Source: JAAYEA01 sp012689325
Lineage (GTDB): Bacteria; Chloroflexota; Anaerolineae; JAAYEA01
Direction: 5' to 3'
Length of the DNA stretch: 64,000 bases
Assembly (NCBI GenBank): GCA_036841525.1
Contig: DAITVZ010000013.1
Span: 1-64,000, forward strand
Made by a program: the position numbers and the translations under genes. The notes under the pieces were generated by a model. The model was given only the letters and a program-made list of their open reading frames with translations. It had not been told where the DNA came from and did not search any database. Positions within the stretch are counted from its first letter, which is position 1. The number at the start of each line of letters is the position of its first letter. This document shows positions 31,285 through 39,392 of the stretch, one piece after another.

Positions 31285-32066
31285 CCGAGCCAGTTATCGT
31301 CAAGCAGTTCGTCATCACCCCCGCCGCGGGCAAGCGGCTCATCGCCCGCGCCCTCGCCGCCCACCCGCTCATCCGCGAGGCGCTGGCCGAGCGAACCGTC
31401 GTCATCGTCGCCGGCACCACCAACGGCTATATCGCCGAGGAGATCACGAGCTCGTTGGGGATCGCCGGTTTCTCGCGGGGACGCTTCTTCCGCGGCATCA
31501 CCCTGCCCCCTGGCCGCCGCGTCTCCGCCACTGGCCGCCTCCCTGACGAGAGCGCCTTCCCCGGCGACGTGGTGTTGGAGCGGGGCGTCTGGCGGCAAGG
31601 CCAGACCATCGACGAGGTGGCCGATTCCCTGCGCGAGGGGGATATCATCCTGAAGGGGGCCAACGCCCTGGACCTGGCCCATCGCCGGGCTGCCATCCTC
31701 ATCGGCCACCCGCGCCTGGGCACCATCGGCCCCATCCTCGCCGCCGCGGTGGGCCGCCGCGTCCGCCTGATCCACCCGGTGGGCCTGGAAAAGCGCATCG
31801 TCGGCGACCTGGACGAGCTGGCCCGGCGGCTGAACGCGCCGGGGGCGCAGGGCGCGCGGCTGATCCCCGTCTATGGCGAGGTCTATACCGAGCTGGAGGC
31901 CATCGCGACGCTGAGCGGCGGCGCCATCGCCGAGCTGGTCGCTGCCGGGGGCGTCGGCGGGGCCGAGGGCGCGGTCTGGCTGGCCGTCCGCGGCGACGCC
32001 GCGCAGCTCGCCGCCGCCGAGGAGGCCCTCCGCGCCGCGCAGGCCGAGCCGCCCTTCGAGGCGTAG
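31281..32066 (+). CDS. Protein of unknown function coupled to the large hydrolase
   Basis: A 261-residue soluble protein that I do not recognise. It starts on the stop of the hydrolase gene (ATGA), implying translational coupling. VVIVAGTTNGYIAEEI (about 41-56) looks like a nucleotide- or phosphate-binding turn, and DIILKGANALDLAHRRAAILIGHP is a second conserved-looking block. The C-terminal half has alternating strands and helices (LIPVYGEVYTELEAIATLSGG). No membrane segment. Function cannot be assigned. Confidence 0.7.
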   Translation: MTEPVIVKQFVITPAAGKRLIARALAAHPLIREALAERTVVIVAGTTNGYIAEEITSSLGIAGFSRGRFFRGITLPPGRRVSATGRLPDESAFPGDVVLERGVWRQGQTIDEVADSLREGDIILKGANALDLAHRRAAILIGHPRLGTIGPILAAAVGRRVRLIHPVGLEKRIVGDLDELARRLNAPGAQGARLIPVYGEVYTELEAIATLSGGAIAELVAAGGVGGAEGAVWLAVRGDAAQLAAAEEALRAAQAEPPFEA

Positions 32067-32196
32067 CGGCTCGACCGTCGGCGATCGGTCGCTGCCGCCC
32101 CGTCCATCGCGAGCCGGTGGATGGCGGCACGGTCAAAGCCGCAGTTCGAGGAGCGATGCAAGCCAGCAGGTTGCGTCGCAGGGAGACATCGTCAAG

Positions 32197-33021
32197 ATGG
32201 CTACGGACGAAACCAGCTCCGAGATCGTCGCCTACTATAACCGCTACGACGAGGCCCGGCGCCTGGCGAGCGACATCGGCCCGCTGGAAGAGGCCCGCAC
32301 GCACGAGTTGATGCAGCGCCACTTGCCCCCGCCCCCCGCGGTGGTTCTGGACGTGGGCGGCGCCGCCGGGGTTTACTCCTTCTGGCTGGCGGGACTCGGC
32401 TATGAGATGCACCTGGTGGACCTGGTGCCACGGCACATCGCCCAGGCCGCGCAGGTGGCGCAGCAACCCGGCGCGCCGCGCCTCGCCAGCATGAGGGTCG
32501 GCGACGCGCGGCAGTTGGATTTTCCGAATGGCATCGCCGATGCGGTCGTCCTGCACGGCCCGCTCTACCACCTCACCGAACGAGCCGATCGCGTGCGCGC
32601 CATTGCTGAGGCGGCCCGCGTCCTCCGCCCCGGCGGCGTGCTGCTCGCCTTTGCTATCACCCGCTACGCCGGGCTGCTCTACGGCCTCACCAAGGGGCAC
32701 GTCTTTGACCCGGCCTACTATGCCATGATCCACAACGAGGTACGCACCGGCGTGCGCCGTGATCCCCCCGCCTGGGCGACCACCTTCCCCAGCGCCTACT
32801 TTCACCTGCCCGCCGAGCTTGCCGGCGAGCTGGCCGATGGCGGGTTGGCCCACGTCGCCACCCTGGGCATCCTCGGCCCGGCTTGGCTGGTCCCAGATCT
32901 GGAGGCAAGTTGGGCGGATGCACGCCAGCGCGAAGCGCTCTTGGGTATCGCCCGCCTCACGGAGGGAGAGCCCGCCCTGGGTCCGCGCCTGCTGGCCGTG
33001 GGCAGGAAGGGATCGCCTTAG
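32197..33021 (+). CDS. SAM-dependent methyltransferase
   Basis: A 274-residue class I methyltransferase. Motif I is VVLDVGGAAGVYSFWLA (about 49-65), followed by the acidic LVDLVP and the motif IV-like ADAVVLHGPLYHL. The post-II region ARVLRPGGVLLAF is also typical. The 131-base gap before it contains no recognisable feature. The end overlaps the convergent oxidoreductase gene by 4 bases. Substrate unknown. Confidence 0.85.
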   Translation: MATDETSSEIVAYYNRYDEARRLASDIGPLEEARTHELMQRHLPPPPAVVLDVGGAAGVYSFWLAGLGYEMHLVDLVPRHIAQAAQVAQQPGAPRLASMRVGDARQLDFPNGIADAVVLHGPLYHLTERADRVRAIAEAARVLRPGGVLLAFAITRYAGLLYGLTKGHVFDPAYYAMIHNEVRTGVRRDPPAWATTFPSAYFHLPAELAGELADGGLAHVATLGILGPAWLVPDLEASWADARQREALLGIARLTEGEPALGPRLLAVGRKGSP

Positions 33022-34028
33022 GCCAGGTTCCCCAGCCTCGCCGCCATCTGTTGCGCCCGCAGCGCCAGCTCGCAGGCCAGGAAGCAGCGCTCCTGGTTCT
33101 GCGCCGTCTGCGTCCCCGCCAGCGCGTCGGCCACGAACCGCCGCCCAAAGTCCAGCGGCACATCCGCGCAGTCGACCCGCTGCGTCCGCTCGCCGTTCAC
33201 CAGGAGAAGGTGGTCGCCGCCCGGCTGCCCCGCCAGGTCGATGGTCGGGCGCACCTCCATGTACCCCTCCGTCCCCAGGATCACCAGCCGCGTGTCGCCC
33301 CAGGTCCCCAGCCCGTCGGGGCTCAGCCAGTCCACGCGGATATAGGCCGTCCCGGCGTCGCCGCGCAGCATGGCCTCGCCCACCTCCTCCAGATCGGGGT
33401 GCTCCGGGTGCTTATAGTTGGCCACCTGCGCCGCCACCACCTCGGCCCGCGTCGAGCCGGTGAAGTAGAGGAAATGGTCGAACTGGTGCGAGGCGATGTC
33501 GGTGATGATGCCGCCGTACTGCTCCCGGCGGAAGAACCAGTCAGCGCGGCTGGGCAGCCCGGCGCGGTGCGGCCCCAAGCCGATGAACTGGACCACCCGG
33601 CCGATGGCGCCGGCGCGCGCGAGCTCGCCAGCCTTGAGCGTGGCGCGGCTATCGTAGCGCCCGAAATAGACCGCGTATGCGCGACCCGTCTCGGCGTGGG
33701 CGCGCCGCGCCTCCGCCAACTGCGCCAGCGTGGTGAACCCCGGCTTGTCCGACAGGAACGACTTGCCGTGGCGCATCGCCGCCGCGCCCAGCGGCCCCCG
33801 CTCGTTGGGGATCGCCGAGGTGGTGATGATCTGGATGCTCTCGTCCTCCAAGAGCGCCGCCGGGTCATCGACCCGCCGCACGCCCGGATACCGCGCCAGG
33901 AACCGCGCCGCCAGGTCGTCCTCCGGCGCATAGAGCCCCGCGCAGGCGGCCCCCGCCCCCAGCAGCGCCTCCACCTGCGCATAGATGTGCCCGTGGTTGA
34001 TCTTGATCACGCCAAAACGCGCTTCCAT
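33018..34028 (-). CDS. Gfo/Idh/MocA family oxidoreductase (variant cofactor loop)
   Basis: A 336-residue NAD(P)-dependent oxidoreductase. The catalytic lysine is Lys95 in FLSDKPGF, replacing the common EKP. The N-terminal segment FGVIKINHGHIY lacks the G-x-G-x-x-G pattern, a known feature of some family branches. ITDIASHQFDHFLYFTG is the substrate-side helix with conserved His and Asp. AAGGAG precedes ATG 34028, followed upstream by an R3 repeat. Likely a sugar dehydrogenase or dehydratase. Confidence 0.85.
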   Translation of the reverse strand: MEARFGVIKINHGHIYAQVEALLGAGAACAGLYAPEDDLAARFLARYPGVRRVDDPAALLEDESIQIITTSAIPNERGPLGAAAMRHGKSFLSDKPGFTTLAQLAEARRAHAETGRAYAVYFGRYDSRATLKAGELARAGAIGRVVQFIGLGPHRAGLPSRADWFFRREQYGGIITDIASHQFDHFLYFTGSTRAEVVAAQVANYKHPEHPDLEEVGEAMLRGDAGTAYIRVDWLSPDGLGTWGDTRLVILGTEGYMEVRPTIDLAGQPGGDHLLLVNGERTQRVDCADVPLDFGRRFVADALAGTQTAQNQERCFLACELALRAQQMAARLGNLA

Positions 34029-34054
34029 GGTCCGTTCTCTCCTTCAGGAAATGG

Positions 34055-34129
34055 AACCACGAAAAACACCAACCACACGAAAAAGGGAAGAGCCGGTTCT
34101 CTTTTCGTGTATTTGGTGTGTTTCGTGGT
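34055..34129. repeat. R3 hairpin repeat, copy 3
   Basis: Left arm 34055-34083 (AACCACGAAAAACACCAA start), right arm 34102-34129 (ends TGTTTCGTGGT). It sits 26 bases upstream of the reverse-strand oxidoreductase start, and just past the 3' end of the zinc-ribbon gene. Confidence 0.8.
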
Positions 34130-34131
34130 GA

Positions 34132-34566
34132 TTATCCGGGCCGGTCTCGCTTTCCTAGCGCCCGCAGCTCTTCCTCCACGCCCAGCCGGGTCTCGGCGGC
34201 GGTGGCGACCCAGCCCCGCTCCGCGGCCCAGCGATCGGCCTCCCGCCGCGCCGCCTCCAGCGCCTCCCGCGCCTCCGAGTCGCTCAGCCGCCGCATCGAC
34301 TCGTGGATCGTGCTGTGCAGCACGTCGTCGCTGCCGCCCGGCGCCCAGCGGCAGTACCAATAGTAGGCGCCGCAGGCCGGGCACTTGAGCAGGCGCTCGC
34401 TGGCGTAGCGGTAGTGGTCCTCCAGCCGCGGGTTGGGGGCGGCCAACCGCTCCGCCGGCGGAAACGACTGCCACGGCTCGTCCGCCGCCGGTTCCTGCGC
34501 GTTGGCGATCTCGACATACGCGCCAATCTCGCCGCAGGCCTCGCAACGCTCCTCGCCCCTGCCCAT
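34132..34566 (-). CDS. Zinc-ribbon protein of unknown function
   Basis: A 144-residue protein with two CxxC knuckles, CEAC (about 7-10) and CPAC (about 57-60, LLKCPACGAYYWYC), that should bind one zinc. The C-terminal half is a charged helix (EAREALEAARREADRWAAERG). ATG 34566 is chosen since AGAGGAGG is well spaced; the upstream extension is a low-complexity tandem repeat. Function unknown. Confidence 0.7.
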   Translation of the reverse strand: MGRGEERCEACGEIGAYVEIANAQEPAADEPWQSFPPAERLAAPNPRLEDHYRYASERLLKCPACGAYYWYCRWAPGGSDDVLHSTIHESMRRLSDSEAREALEAARREADRWAAERGWVATAAETRLGVEEELRALGKRDRPG

Positions 34567-34592
34567 CGCCGCCTCCTCTGGCTGCCGGTTAC

Positions 34593-34620
34593 GCCGCCGG
34601 CAATGCCGCCGGCAATGCCG
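34593..34620. repeat. Short tandem repeat GCCGCCGGCAAT
   Basis: A 12-bp unit in two full copies (34593-34604, 34605-34616) plus a partial third, upstream of the zinc-ribbon start. Confidence 0.8.
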
Positions 34621-34661
34621 CAGGATAACACCATTCGTCGCCGGCGGCAAACCCGCCGGGG

Positions 34662-34692
34662 CTGTAAGGGCAATTCATGAATGCCCCTACAG
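34662..34692. repeat. R4 palindrome, GGGCAATTCATGAATGCCC type
   Basis: CTGTAAGGGCAATTCATGAA pairs with itself over 31 bases around the TCATGA core, one of four R4 palindromes here. It is followed (34693-34790) by C-tract/G-tract hairpins (CTCTCCC/GGGAGAG and CCTCCCCCAAGG/CCTTGGGGGAGG). The 300-base gap 34567-34866 otherwise holds nothing. Confidence 0.8.
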
Positions 34693-34866
34693 GCCGCCCC
34701 CTCTCCCGACACCTCGGGAGAGGGGAATGAGAGGCCCCGCCCTCCCCCTCCCCCAAGGCCTTGGGGGAGGGGGTTGGGGGGAGAGGGCTCGCCCTCGGAA
34801 CTATTTTCCCACCCCCATCGTCATACCAAGTGAAGTACCGAGACCGTGAATTGGAGGAGATACAAC

Positions 34867-35655
34867 ATGTTTAACCCGAACAAACGCAACAACCTGATCA
34901 CCATCGTCGCCGTGCTGGCCCTCGCCGCGCTGCTCATCGTGGGCTGCGGCCAAGCCGATAACGGCGGCATTCTGCCCTCGGTGGAGCGCGACGCCCTGAG
35001 CGCCAAGGCCGCCACCAGCGCGGAGAACCCGCGCAGCATCAGCGTGAACGGCAGCGGCTCGGCCAGCGCCGCCCCCGACATGGCCACCATCCAGTTGGGC
35101 GTGGAGAGCCGCTCGCCTTCGGCCTCCACGGCGGCGCAGGATAACACCGCCAAGATGAACAACGTGATCGCCAAGATCAAGGGCTTGGGCATCGAGGACA
35201 AGGACATCCAGACCGTCGATTACCGCATCTATATCCAGGAGAAATACGACGTGAACGGGCGGCCCACCGGCGAGCGCGAGTACGTCGTCACCAACCAGGT
35301 GCGCGTCAAGGTGCGCAACCTGGAGCTGGTCGGGACCCTGCTGGAGCAGGCGATCACCGCGGACGTCAATAGCGTGGGCGGGATCACCTTCGGCATCGAG
35401 GACACCGCCGCCCTGGAGAAGCAGGCCCGCGAGAAGGCCATCGCCAACGCCAAGGAGCGCGCGCAGCAGCTCGCCACCGGCCTGGGCATCACCGTCGGCG
35501 CCCCGCTGCAGGTCAGCGAGTACACCAGCGGCACCCCCGTGGCCCGCAACACCGTCGCCATGGAAAAGGTCGCGCTCGATAGCGCGGCCCCGACCATCGC
35601 GGGCGGCGAGCTCGAGATCACCGTCAACGTCTCGGTGTCCTTCGGCATCGAATAA
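34867..35655 (+). CDS. SIMPL domain (DUF541) lipoprotein
   Basis: A 262-residue protein with a signal sequence and lipobox LLIVGC, predicting lipid attachment at Cys27. The mature part carries the SIMPL domain: SISVNGSGSASAAPDMATIQLGV, then QTVDYRIYIQE, and the C-terminal ITVNVSVSFGIE. Family members (BP26-like) form extracytoplasmic oligomers and are linked to envelope or oxidative stress. GGAGGAG precedes ATG 34867. It is monocistronic and ends at a strong terminator. Confidence 0.9.
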   Translation: MFNPNKRNNLITIVAVLALAALLIVGCGQADNGGILPSVERDALSAKAATSAENPRSISVNGSGSASAAPDMATIQLGVESRSPSASTAAQDNTAKMNNVIAKIKGLGIEDKDIQTVDYRIYIQEKYDVNGRPTGEREYVVTNQVRVKVRNLELVGTLLEQAITADVNSVGGITFGIEDTAALEKQAREKAIANAKERAQQLATGLGITVGAPLQVSEYTSGTPVARNTVAMEKVALDSAAPTIAGGELEITVNVSVSFGIE

Positions 35656-35670
35656 CCGAGAACAAACAAA

Positions 35671-35708
35671 AGACCCTCAGGGTTTTCAGAACCCTGAGGG
35701 TCTTTTTT
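35671..35708. terminator. Strong bidirectional terminator
   Basis: A 14-bp perfect stem AGACCCTCAGGGTT / AACCCTGAGGGTCT followed by six T on the forward strand; in reverse it ends TTTTGTTTG. It separates the SIMPL gene from the convergent FAH gene. Confidence 0.93.
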
Positions 35709-35713
35709 GTGCC

Positions 35714-36631
35714 CTACTCCCCTTGCACGGGGTTGGTCAGCGTGCCCAGCTTGGCGATGGTCGCCTCGATCACGTCACCCGGCTTGAGGAAGACGCCGCG
35801 CCCCGCCCCCACGCCCGAGGGCGTGCCCGTGGCGATGATGTCGCCCGGCTCCAGGGTCATGAACTGCGAGATAAAGGCGATCAGCTCGGCCACGGTAAAG
35901 ATCATCAGCCCCGTACTGGCGTCCTGCCGCACCTCGCCGTTGACCTTGAGCTGCATGGCCAGGCTCTGCGGGTCGCCCACCTCGTCGCTGGTCACCAGGT
36001 ACGGCCCCATGGTGGCAAAGGTGTCGAACCACTTGCCGTTCAGCCAATCGAAAAAGGCGTCGCGCTCGCGCTTGGTCCGCCCCTCGGCGATGGTCAGCGA
36101 CCGGGCCGACACATCGTTAAAGATCATGTACCCCGCCACATGGTCCAGCGCCTTTTCCGCCGAGATGTACTTGCCCTTCTTGCCGATCACCACGCCCAGC
36201 TCGATCTCATAGTCGGGCGCCTTGGTCAGCCGCGGGATGATGATGGGCGCGCCGGTCCCGTTCACCGCCGTCGCCGGCTTGATAAAGATGTAGGGCGTGG
36301 TCTCTTGCTTTTCGCGGACCACCCAGCCGGACTCGCGCTGGTGCTCCGTATAGTTGCCCGCCAGCGCCAGGATCTTGGGCGGGCGCAGGATCGGCGCCAG
36401 GACCTTGACCTCGGCCAGCGGGCGACCCGCCGCGCCGGTCTTGGCCATCTGGGTGACGGTCTGCCCCGCCATGGCCAGGGCGTGCTCGCCCAGCGCCAGC
36501 AGGGCCACCATCTCGGATGGCAGGTTCAGGTTCAGCGCCTTGGCCGCGTCCTGCAGGTCGTACACCTTGTCCCCTACCACGACGCCCACCCGCGGGCCTC
36601 GCGTCGCGTCCGCATAGGTCAACAGCTTCAT
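35714..36631 (-). CDS. Fumarylacetoacetate hydrolase family protein
   Basis: A 305-residue FAH-fold enzyme. ILALAGNYTEHQRE is the family entrance block. Metal ligands are Glu142 and Glu144 in DYEIELGVVIG and Asp173 in FNDVSARS. GDIIATGTPSGVG closes the active site. Members hydrolyse or decarboxylate 2-keto acids such as fumarylpyruvate, 2-keto-3-deoxy sugar acids or oxaloacetate. ATG 36631 has GGAGGG. It is divergent from the sulfatase. Confidence 0.9.
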   Translation of the reverse strand: MKLLTYADATRGPRVGVVVGDKVYDLQDAAKALNLNLPSEMVALLALGEHALAMAGQTVTQMAKTGAAGRPLAEVKVLAPILRPPKILALAGNYTEHQRESGWVVREKQETTPYIFIKPATAVNGTGAPIIIPRLTKAPDYEIELGVVIGKKGKYISAEKALDHVAGYMIFNDVSARSLTIAEGRTKRERDAFFDWLNGKWFDTFATMGPYLVTSDEVGDPQSLAMQLKVNGEVRQDASTGLMIFTVAELIAFISQFMTLEPGDIIATGTPSGVGAGRGVFLKPGDVIEATIAKLGTLTNPVQGE

Positions 36632-36698
36632 CGAATCCCTCCTCAGCCGTGATAATCGCCGGTCATGAGCCGACCTCGTCGGCGTTGCTCGTTTCGGC

Positions 36699-36727
36699 AG
36701 TATAGGCCCCTTCGCCGCAATCGCCAA
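36699..36727 (-). promoter_or_regulatory. Predicted promoter of the FAH-family gene
   Basis: On the reverse strand TTGGCG (36722-36727), 17-base spacer, TATACT (36699-36704). It is back to back with the sulfatase promoter, 11 bases apart. Confidence 0.55.
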
Positions 36728-36738
36728 ATCCGCCCCTT

Positions 36739-36768
36739 TTGACGGGCCGGCCCTCTCTGAGGTACAAT
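36739..36768 (+). promoter_or_regulatory. Predicted promoter of the sulfatase gene
   Basis: TTGACG (36739-36744), 18-base spacer, TACAAT (36763-36768), 83 bases before ATG 36852. Confidence 0.55.
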
Positions 36769-36800
36769 GCGCAGGAGCGATTGAAATCGCCACTACATCC

Positions 36801-36834
36801 GGCGATATGCGATCCGCGATACGCGATATGCGAC
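36801..36834 (+). repeat. R5 repeat, GCGATATGCGATCCGCGATA type
   Basis: A run of near-repeats of GCGATAYGCGA (36801-36834) in the sulfatase leader. It ends 17 bases before the start codon. A GCGATTgAAATCGC palindrome precedes it. Confidence 0.7.
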
Positions 36835-36851
36835 CGCCCCAGGAGACGCCC

Positions 36852-38456
36852 ATGCCCGAGATCCGCTTCATCCAGCCCAGGACGGCCCAGCACCCCTTCA
36901 CCGTCGAGGAGCGCCCCCGCCTGCCCCACATCCTGTCCATCTCGATCGACATGGTCCCCACCGAATCCTACGCCGACGACTCGCCCTACGCCGCCCACCT
37001 GCGCCTGCCGAACCTCCGCGCGCTCTGGGATGGCGGCGTGCGCTTCACCAACGCCTTTGCCGTCTCGCCGCTCTGCGGCCCCTCCCGCGCGGGCTACCTC
37101 ACCGGCCGCTACCCCTATATCACCGTCAACGAGGAGCGCGCCCATGACGGCCAGGCCGTCGCCCTGCGCGAGAGCGACGTCATCTATCCCGAGTACCTGA
37201 AGGCCCTGGGCTACCAGGCCCGCCACGTGGGCAAGTCCCACATCGGCACCGAGGTCTTTACCCGGGCCTTTTCCGAGAACGATGTCCCCTGGAACCGCTG
37301 GGCCCCGCCCCTCACCGACGACGACGGCTACCTCGCCTACCTCCGCCAGCGCGGCATCCAGCCGATGCGCTACCGCCGCGAGCTGGCCGGGCTGGCCCCC
37401 GACCGCCACACGCCAGGCAACCGCTACGGCGGCTGGGTCGTCCAGGCCAATGGCGACCCCTTCCCGCTGGAGGGCACCTATCCCTTCTACCTCGCCCACC
37501 GCGCCGCCGAGACGCTGGAGACCATGCTGCGCCGCGCGCCGGACCAGCCGCTCTACCTGCAACTGGACTTTTTCGAGCCGCACCAGCCGTTCTGCATCCC
37601 CGCCGGCTTTGAGGAGCGCGAGCAGGCGCTGCGCGAGGTGAGCGAGCTCCCCGCCAGCTATTGGGCCGCCCGCCAGCGGGATTTCCGCGCCGCCGCGGAC
37701 GAGCCGCGCATCTATGAGGTCTATCGCCGCCATTGGGGGCTCTACGATCCCCGCGTGGCCCGCGAGTACATCCTCGGCAACCTGCTGCAGATGGAGGTGC
37801 TGGATGCCGCCATCGGCGCCTTCCTGGACGAGGTCCGGCGCCGCGGCCTCTACGACGACGCCCTCATCGTCTTTCTCGGCGACCACGGCGAGATGAACGC
37901 CCACCGCGCCCTGATCGACAAGGGGGTCTATGGGCATCCTCGCGTGGCCCGGGCGCCGCTGGCGCTCAAGCTGCCCGGTGGGGCGCAGGCCGGCCGCCGG
38001 GTAGAGACCCCCGTCTCGCTGCTGGACCTCGCCCCGACGGTGCTGGAGGCGGCGGGGGTGCGGCCCCTGGCTCGGCTGGACGGCGAATCGCTCTGGCCGC
38101 ACCTGCGCGGCGAGTCGCCCGCCCGCGCCAAGCCGATCCTCTTCGAGGCCCATTGGCACGTCGCGCCCAACCCCGCCGTGGCGCTCATCGCCGAGCTGGG
38201 GCGCGGCCGCTACATGTACACCTGCAACCTCACCTCGGAAGTGGACGAGCTCTACGACCTGGCCGACCCCGCAGGCCGCAACCTGGCCGCTGACCCCGCC
38301 GTGGCCGAGGTGAAAGCCGCCCTGATCCGCGAGCTGGGCCGGGTCCTCAGCGCCGACCCGCGCTGGCGCTGCTATTGGCATCCCCTGCGCCTGGACCGGT
38401 TCGACCTCGTCGGCGGCGGCCAGGCCGATATGCAGATGCTCGTCCCGAAGGATTGA
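36852..38456 (+). CDS. Sulfatase (type I, formylglycine-dependent)
   Basis: A 534-residue arylsulfatase-family hydrolase. The modification motif CGPSR (75-79, in PLCGPSRAGYLTGR) predicts Cys75 conversion to formylglycine. Asp33 in SISIDM and the later GDHGE (about 340) supply the Ca2+ site. HVGKSHIG is the second conserved block. There is no signal peptide, so it may act in the cytoplasm on imported sulfated sugars, or on another ester such as a phosphonate. No anaerobic or aerobic FGly-generating enzyme is in the window. Own promoter, divergent from the FAH gene. Confidence 0.9.
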   Translation: MPEIRFIQPRTAQHPFTVEERPRLPHILSISIDMVPTESYADDSPYAAHLRLPNLRALWDGGVRFTNAFAVSPLCGPSRAGYLTGRYPYITVNEERAHDGQAVALRESDVIYPEYLKALGYQARHVGKSHIGTEVFTRAFSENDVPWNRWAPPLTDDDGYLAYLRQRGIQPMRYRRELAGLAPDRHTPGNRYGGWVVQANGDPFPLEGTYPFYLAHRAAETLETMLRRAPDQPLYLQLDFFEPHQPFCIPAGFEEREQALREVSELPASYWAARQRDFRAAADEPRIYEVYRRHWGLYDPRVAREYILGNLLQMEVLDAAIGAFLDEVRRRGLYDDALIVFLGDHGEMNAHRALIDKGVYGHPRVARAPLALKLPGGAQAGRRVETPVSLLDLAPTVLEAAGVRPLARLDGESLWPHLRGESPARAKPILFEAHWHVAPNPAVALIAELGRGRYMYTCNLTSEVDELYDLADPAGRNLAADPAVAEVKAALIRELGRVLSADPRWRCYWHPLRLDRFDLVGGGQADMQMLVPKD

Positions 38457-38461
38457 GCGGG

Positions 38462-38490
38462 TTGACGATCCCGCTCGCCGCTGGTATGCT
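38462..38490 (+). promoter_or_regulatory. Predicted promoter of the isomerase-dehydrogenase-glycosidase run
   Basis: TTGACG (38462-38467), 17-base spacer, TATGCT (38485-38490), 98 bases before ATG 38589; it starts just after the sulfatase stop. Confidence 0.6.
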
Positions 38491-38536
38491 GGGCCTACAG
38501 GCGCCGGGCTGATGGCGCGGCTCCAAGGACCTGGCT

Positions 38537-38569
38537 TGATCCGCGTGAATCGTGAAATCTGCGTCCCAT
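38537..38569 (+). repeat. R2 repeat, copy 4
   Basis: A 33-bp element, more diverged than the other three copies (TGATCCGCGTGAATCGTG start, GCGTCCCAT end), same orientation, ending 19 bases before the start codon. Confidence 0.75.
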
Positions 38570-38588
38570 CTCAAGAGGAGGCGACACC

Positions 38589-39392
38589 ATGAAGTTCTGC
38601 ATCAACGAAGCGAGCACCATGCCCACCGATCTCGCCACCGACGTGCGGGCCTACAGCGCCGCCGGCTTTCGGGGCATTGAGCTCTGGCTGGCCAAGGTGG
38701 ACAAGTACCTGGAGAGCGGCACCCTGGCCGGGGCCGCGCGCCTGCTGCAAGACCACGGCCTCGTCGCCGCGGGGTCGTGCGCCGCGGGGCTCCCGCTGGT
38801 CACCCGCGACGATTGGGACAAAGCCGTCGCCGAGCTCAAACGCAAGCTGGAGCTGTGCCAGGCGCTCGGCGCGCCCCGCATCGTCGTCACCGCCGCGCGG
38901 CCCCCGGAGGGCGCCGCCTACGACTATGACCTGGCCGTGGACAACCTGCGCCAGGCCGCCGAGATCGCCGCGCCCTATGGCGTCACCCTCGCCCTCGAAT
39001 TCATCAAGGGCCACGCCGTGGTGGGCGCCGTCTCCACCGCCGCCCTGCTCGTCGCCAAAGCCAACCACCCCAACCTCGGCATCCTCTTTGACACCTTTCA
39101 CTACTTTGCCGGCGTCAGCAAGGCCAGCGACCTGGCGCTGATCCCCCAGGGCAAGGTGGCCTTTGTCCACGTCAACGACTGCCTGGACCTCCCCCGCGAG
39201 CGGCTCACCGACGCCGAGCGCACCTACATCGGCCGCGGCCCCATCCCCACCAAGCAACTGGTGGAGGCGGTCCGCGCCAAGGGCTACGACGGCTGGCTCT
39301 CCTTCGAGATCTTTTCCCGGGCCGTGTGGGCCGAGGACCCCTTCCAGGTGGCCGTGCAGATCAAGCGGAACCTGGAGGAGGCGCTAGGATGA
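38589..39392 (+). CDS. Sugar phosphate isomerase/epimerase-like TIM-barrel protein
   Basis: A 267-residue xylose-isomerase-like barrel. Metal residues are expected in LALEFIKGHAV (Glu), ILFDTFHYF (Asp, His), FVHVNDCLD (His, Asp) and LSFEIFSR (Glu). ATG 38589 follows AAGAGGAGG. The stop overlaps the next gene (ATGA), giving an isomerase-dehydrogenase pair as seen in inositol and keto-sugar catabolism. The exact substrate is unknown. Distant paralogue at 18497. Confidence 0.88.
   Translation: MKFCINEASTMPTDLATDVRAYSAAGFRGIELWLAKVDKYLESGTLAGAARLLQDHGLVAAGSCAAGLPLVTRDDWDKAVAELKRKLELCQALGAPRIVVTAARPPEGAAYDYDLAVDNLRQAAEIAAPYGVTLALEFIKGHAVVGAVSTAALLVAKANHPNLGILFDTFHYFAGVSKASDLALIPQGKVAFVHVNDCLDLPRERLTDAERTYIGRGPIPTKQLVEAVRAKGYDGWLSFEIFSRAVWAEDPFQVAVQIKRNLEEALG

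Noticed and set aside
36663..38381. A 572-codon reverse frame over the sulfatase
   Set aside because: The forward sulfatase has a complete active site and start signals; the reverse frame is Gly/Val/Ala-rich with no motif.
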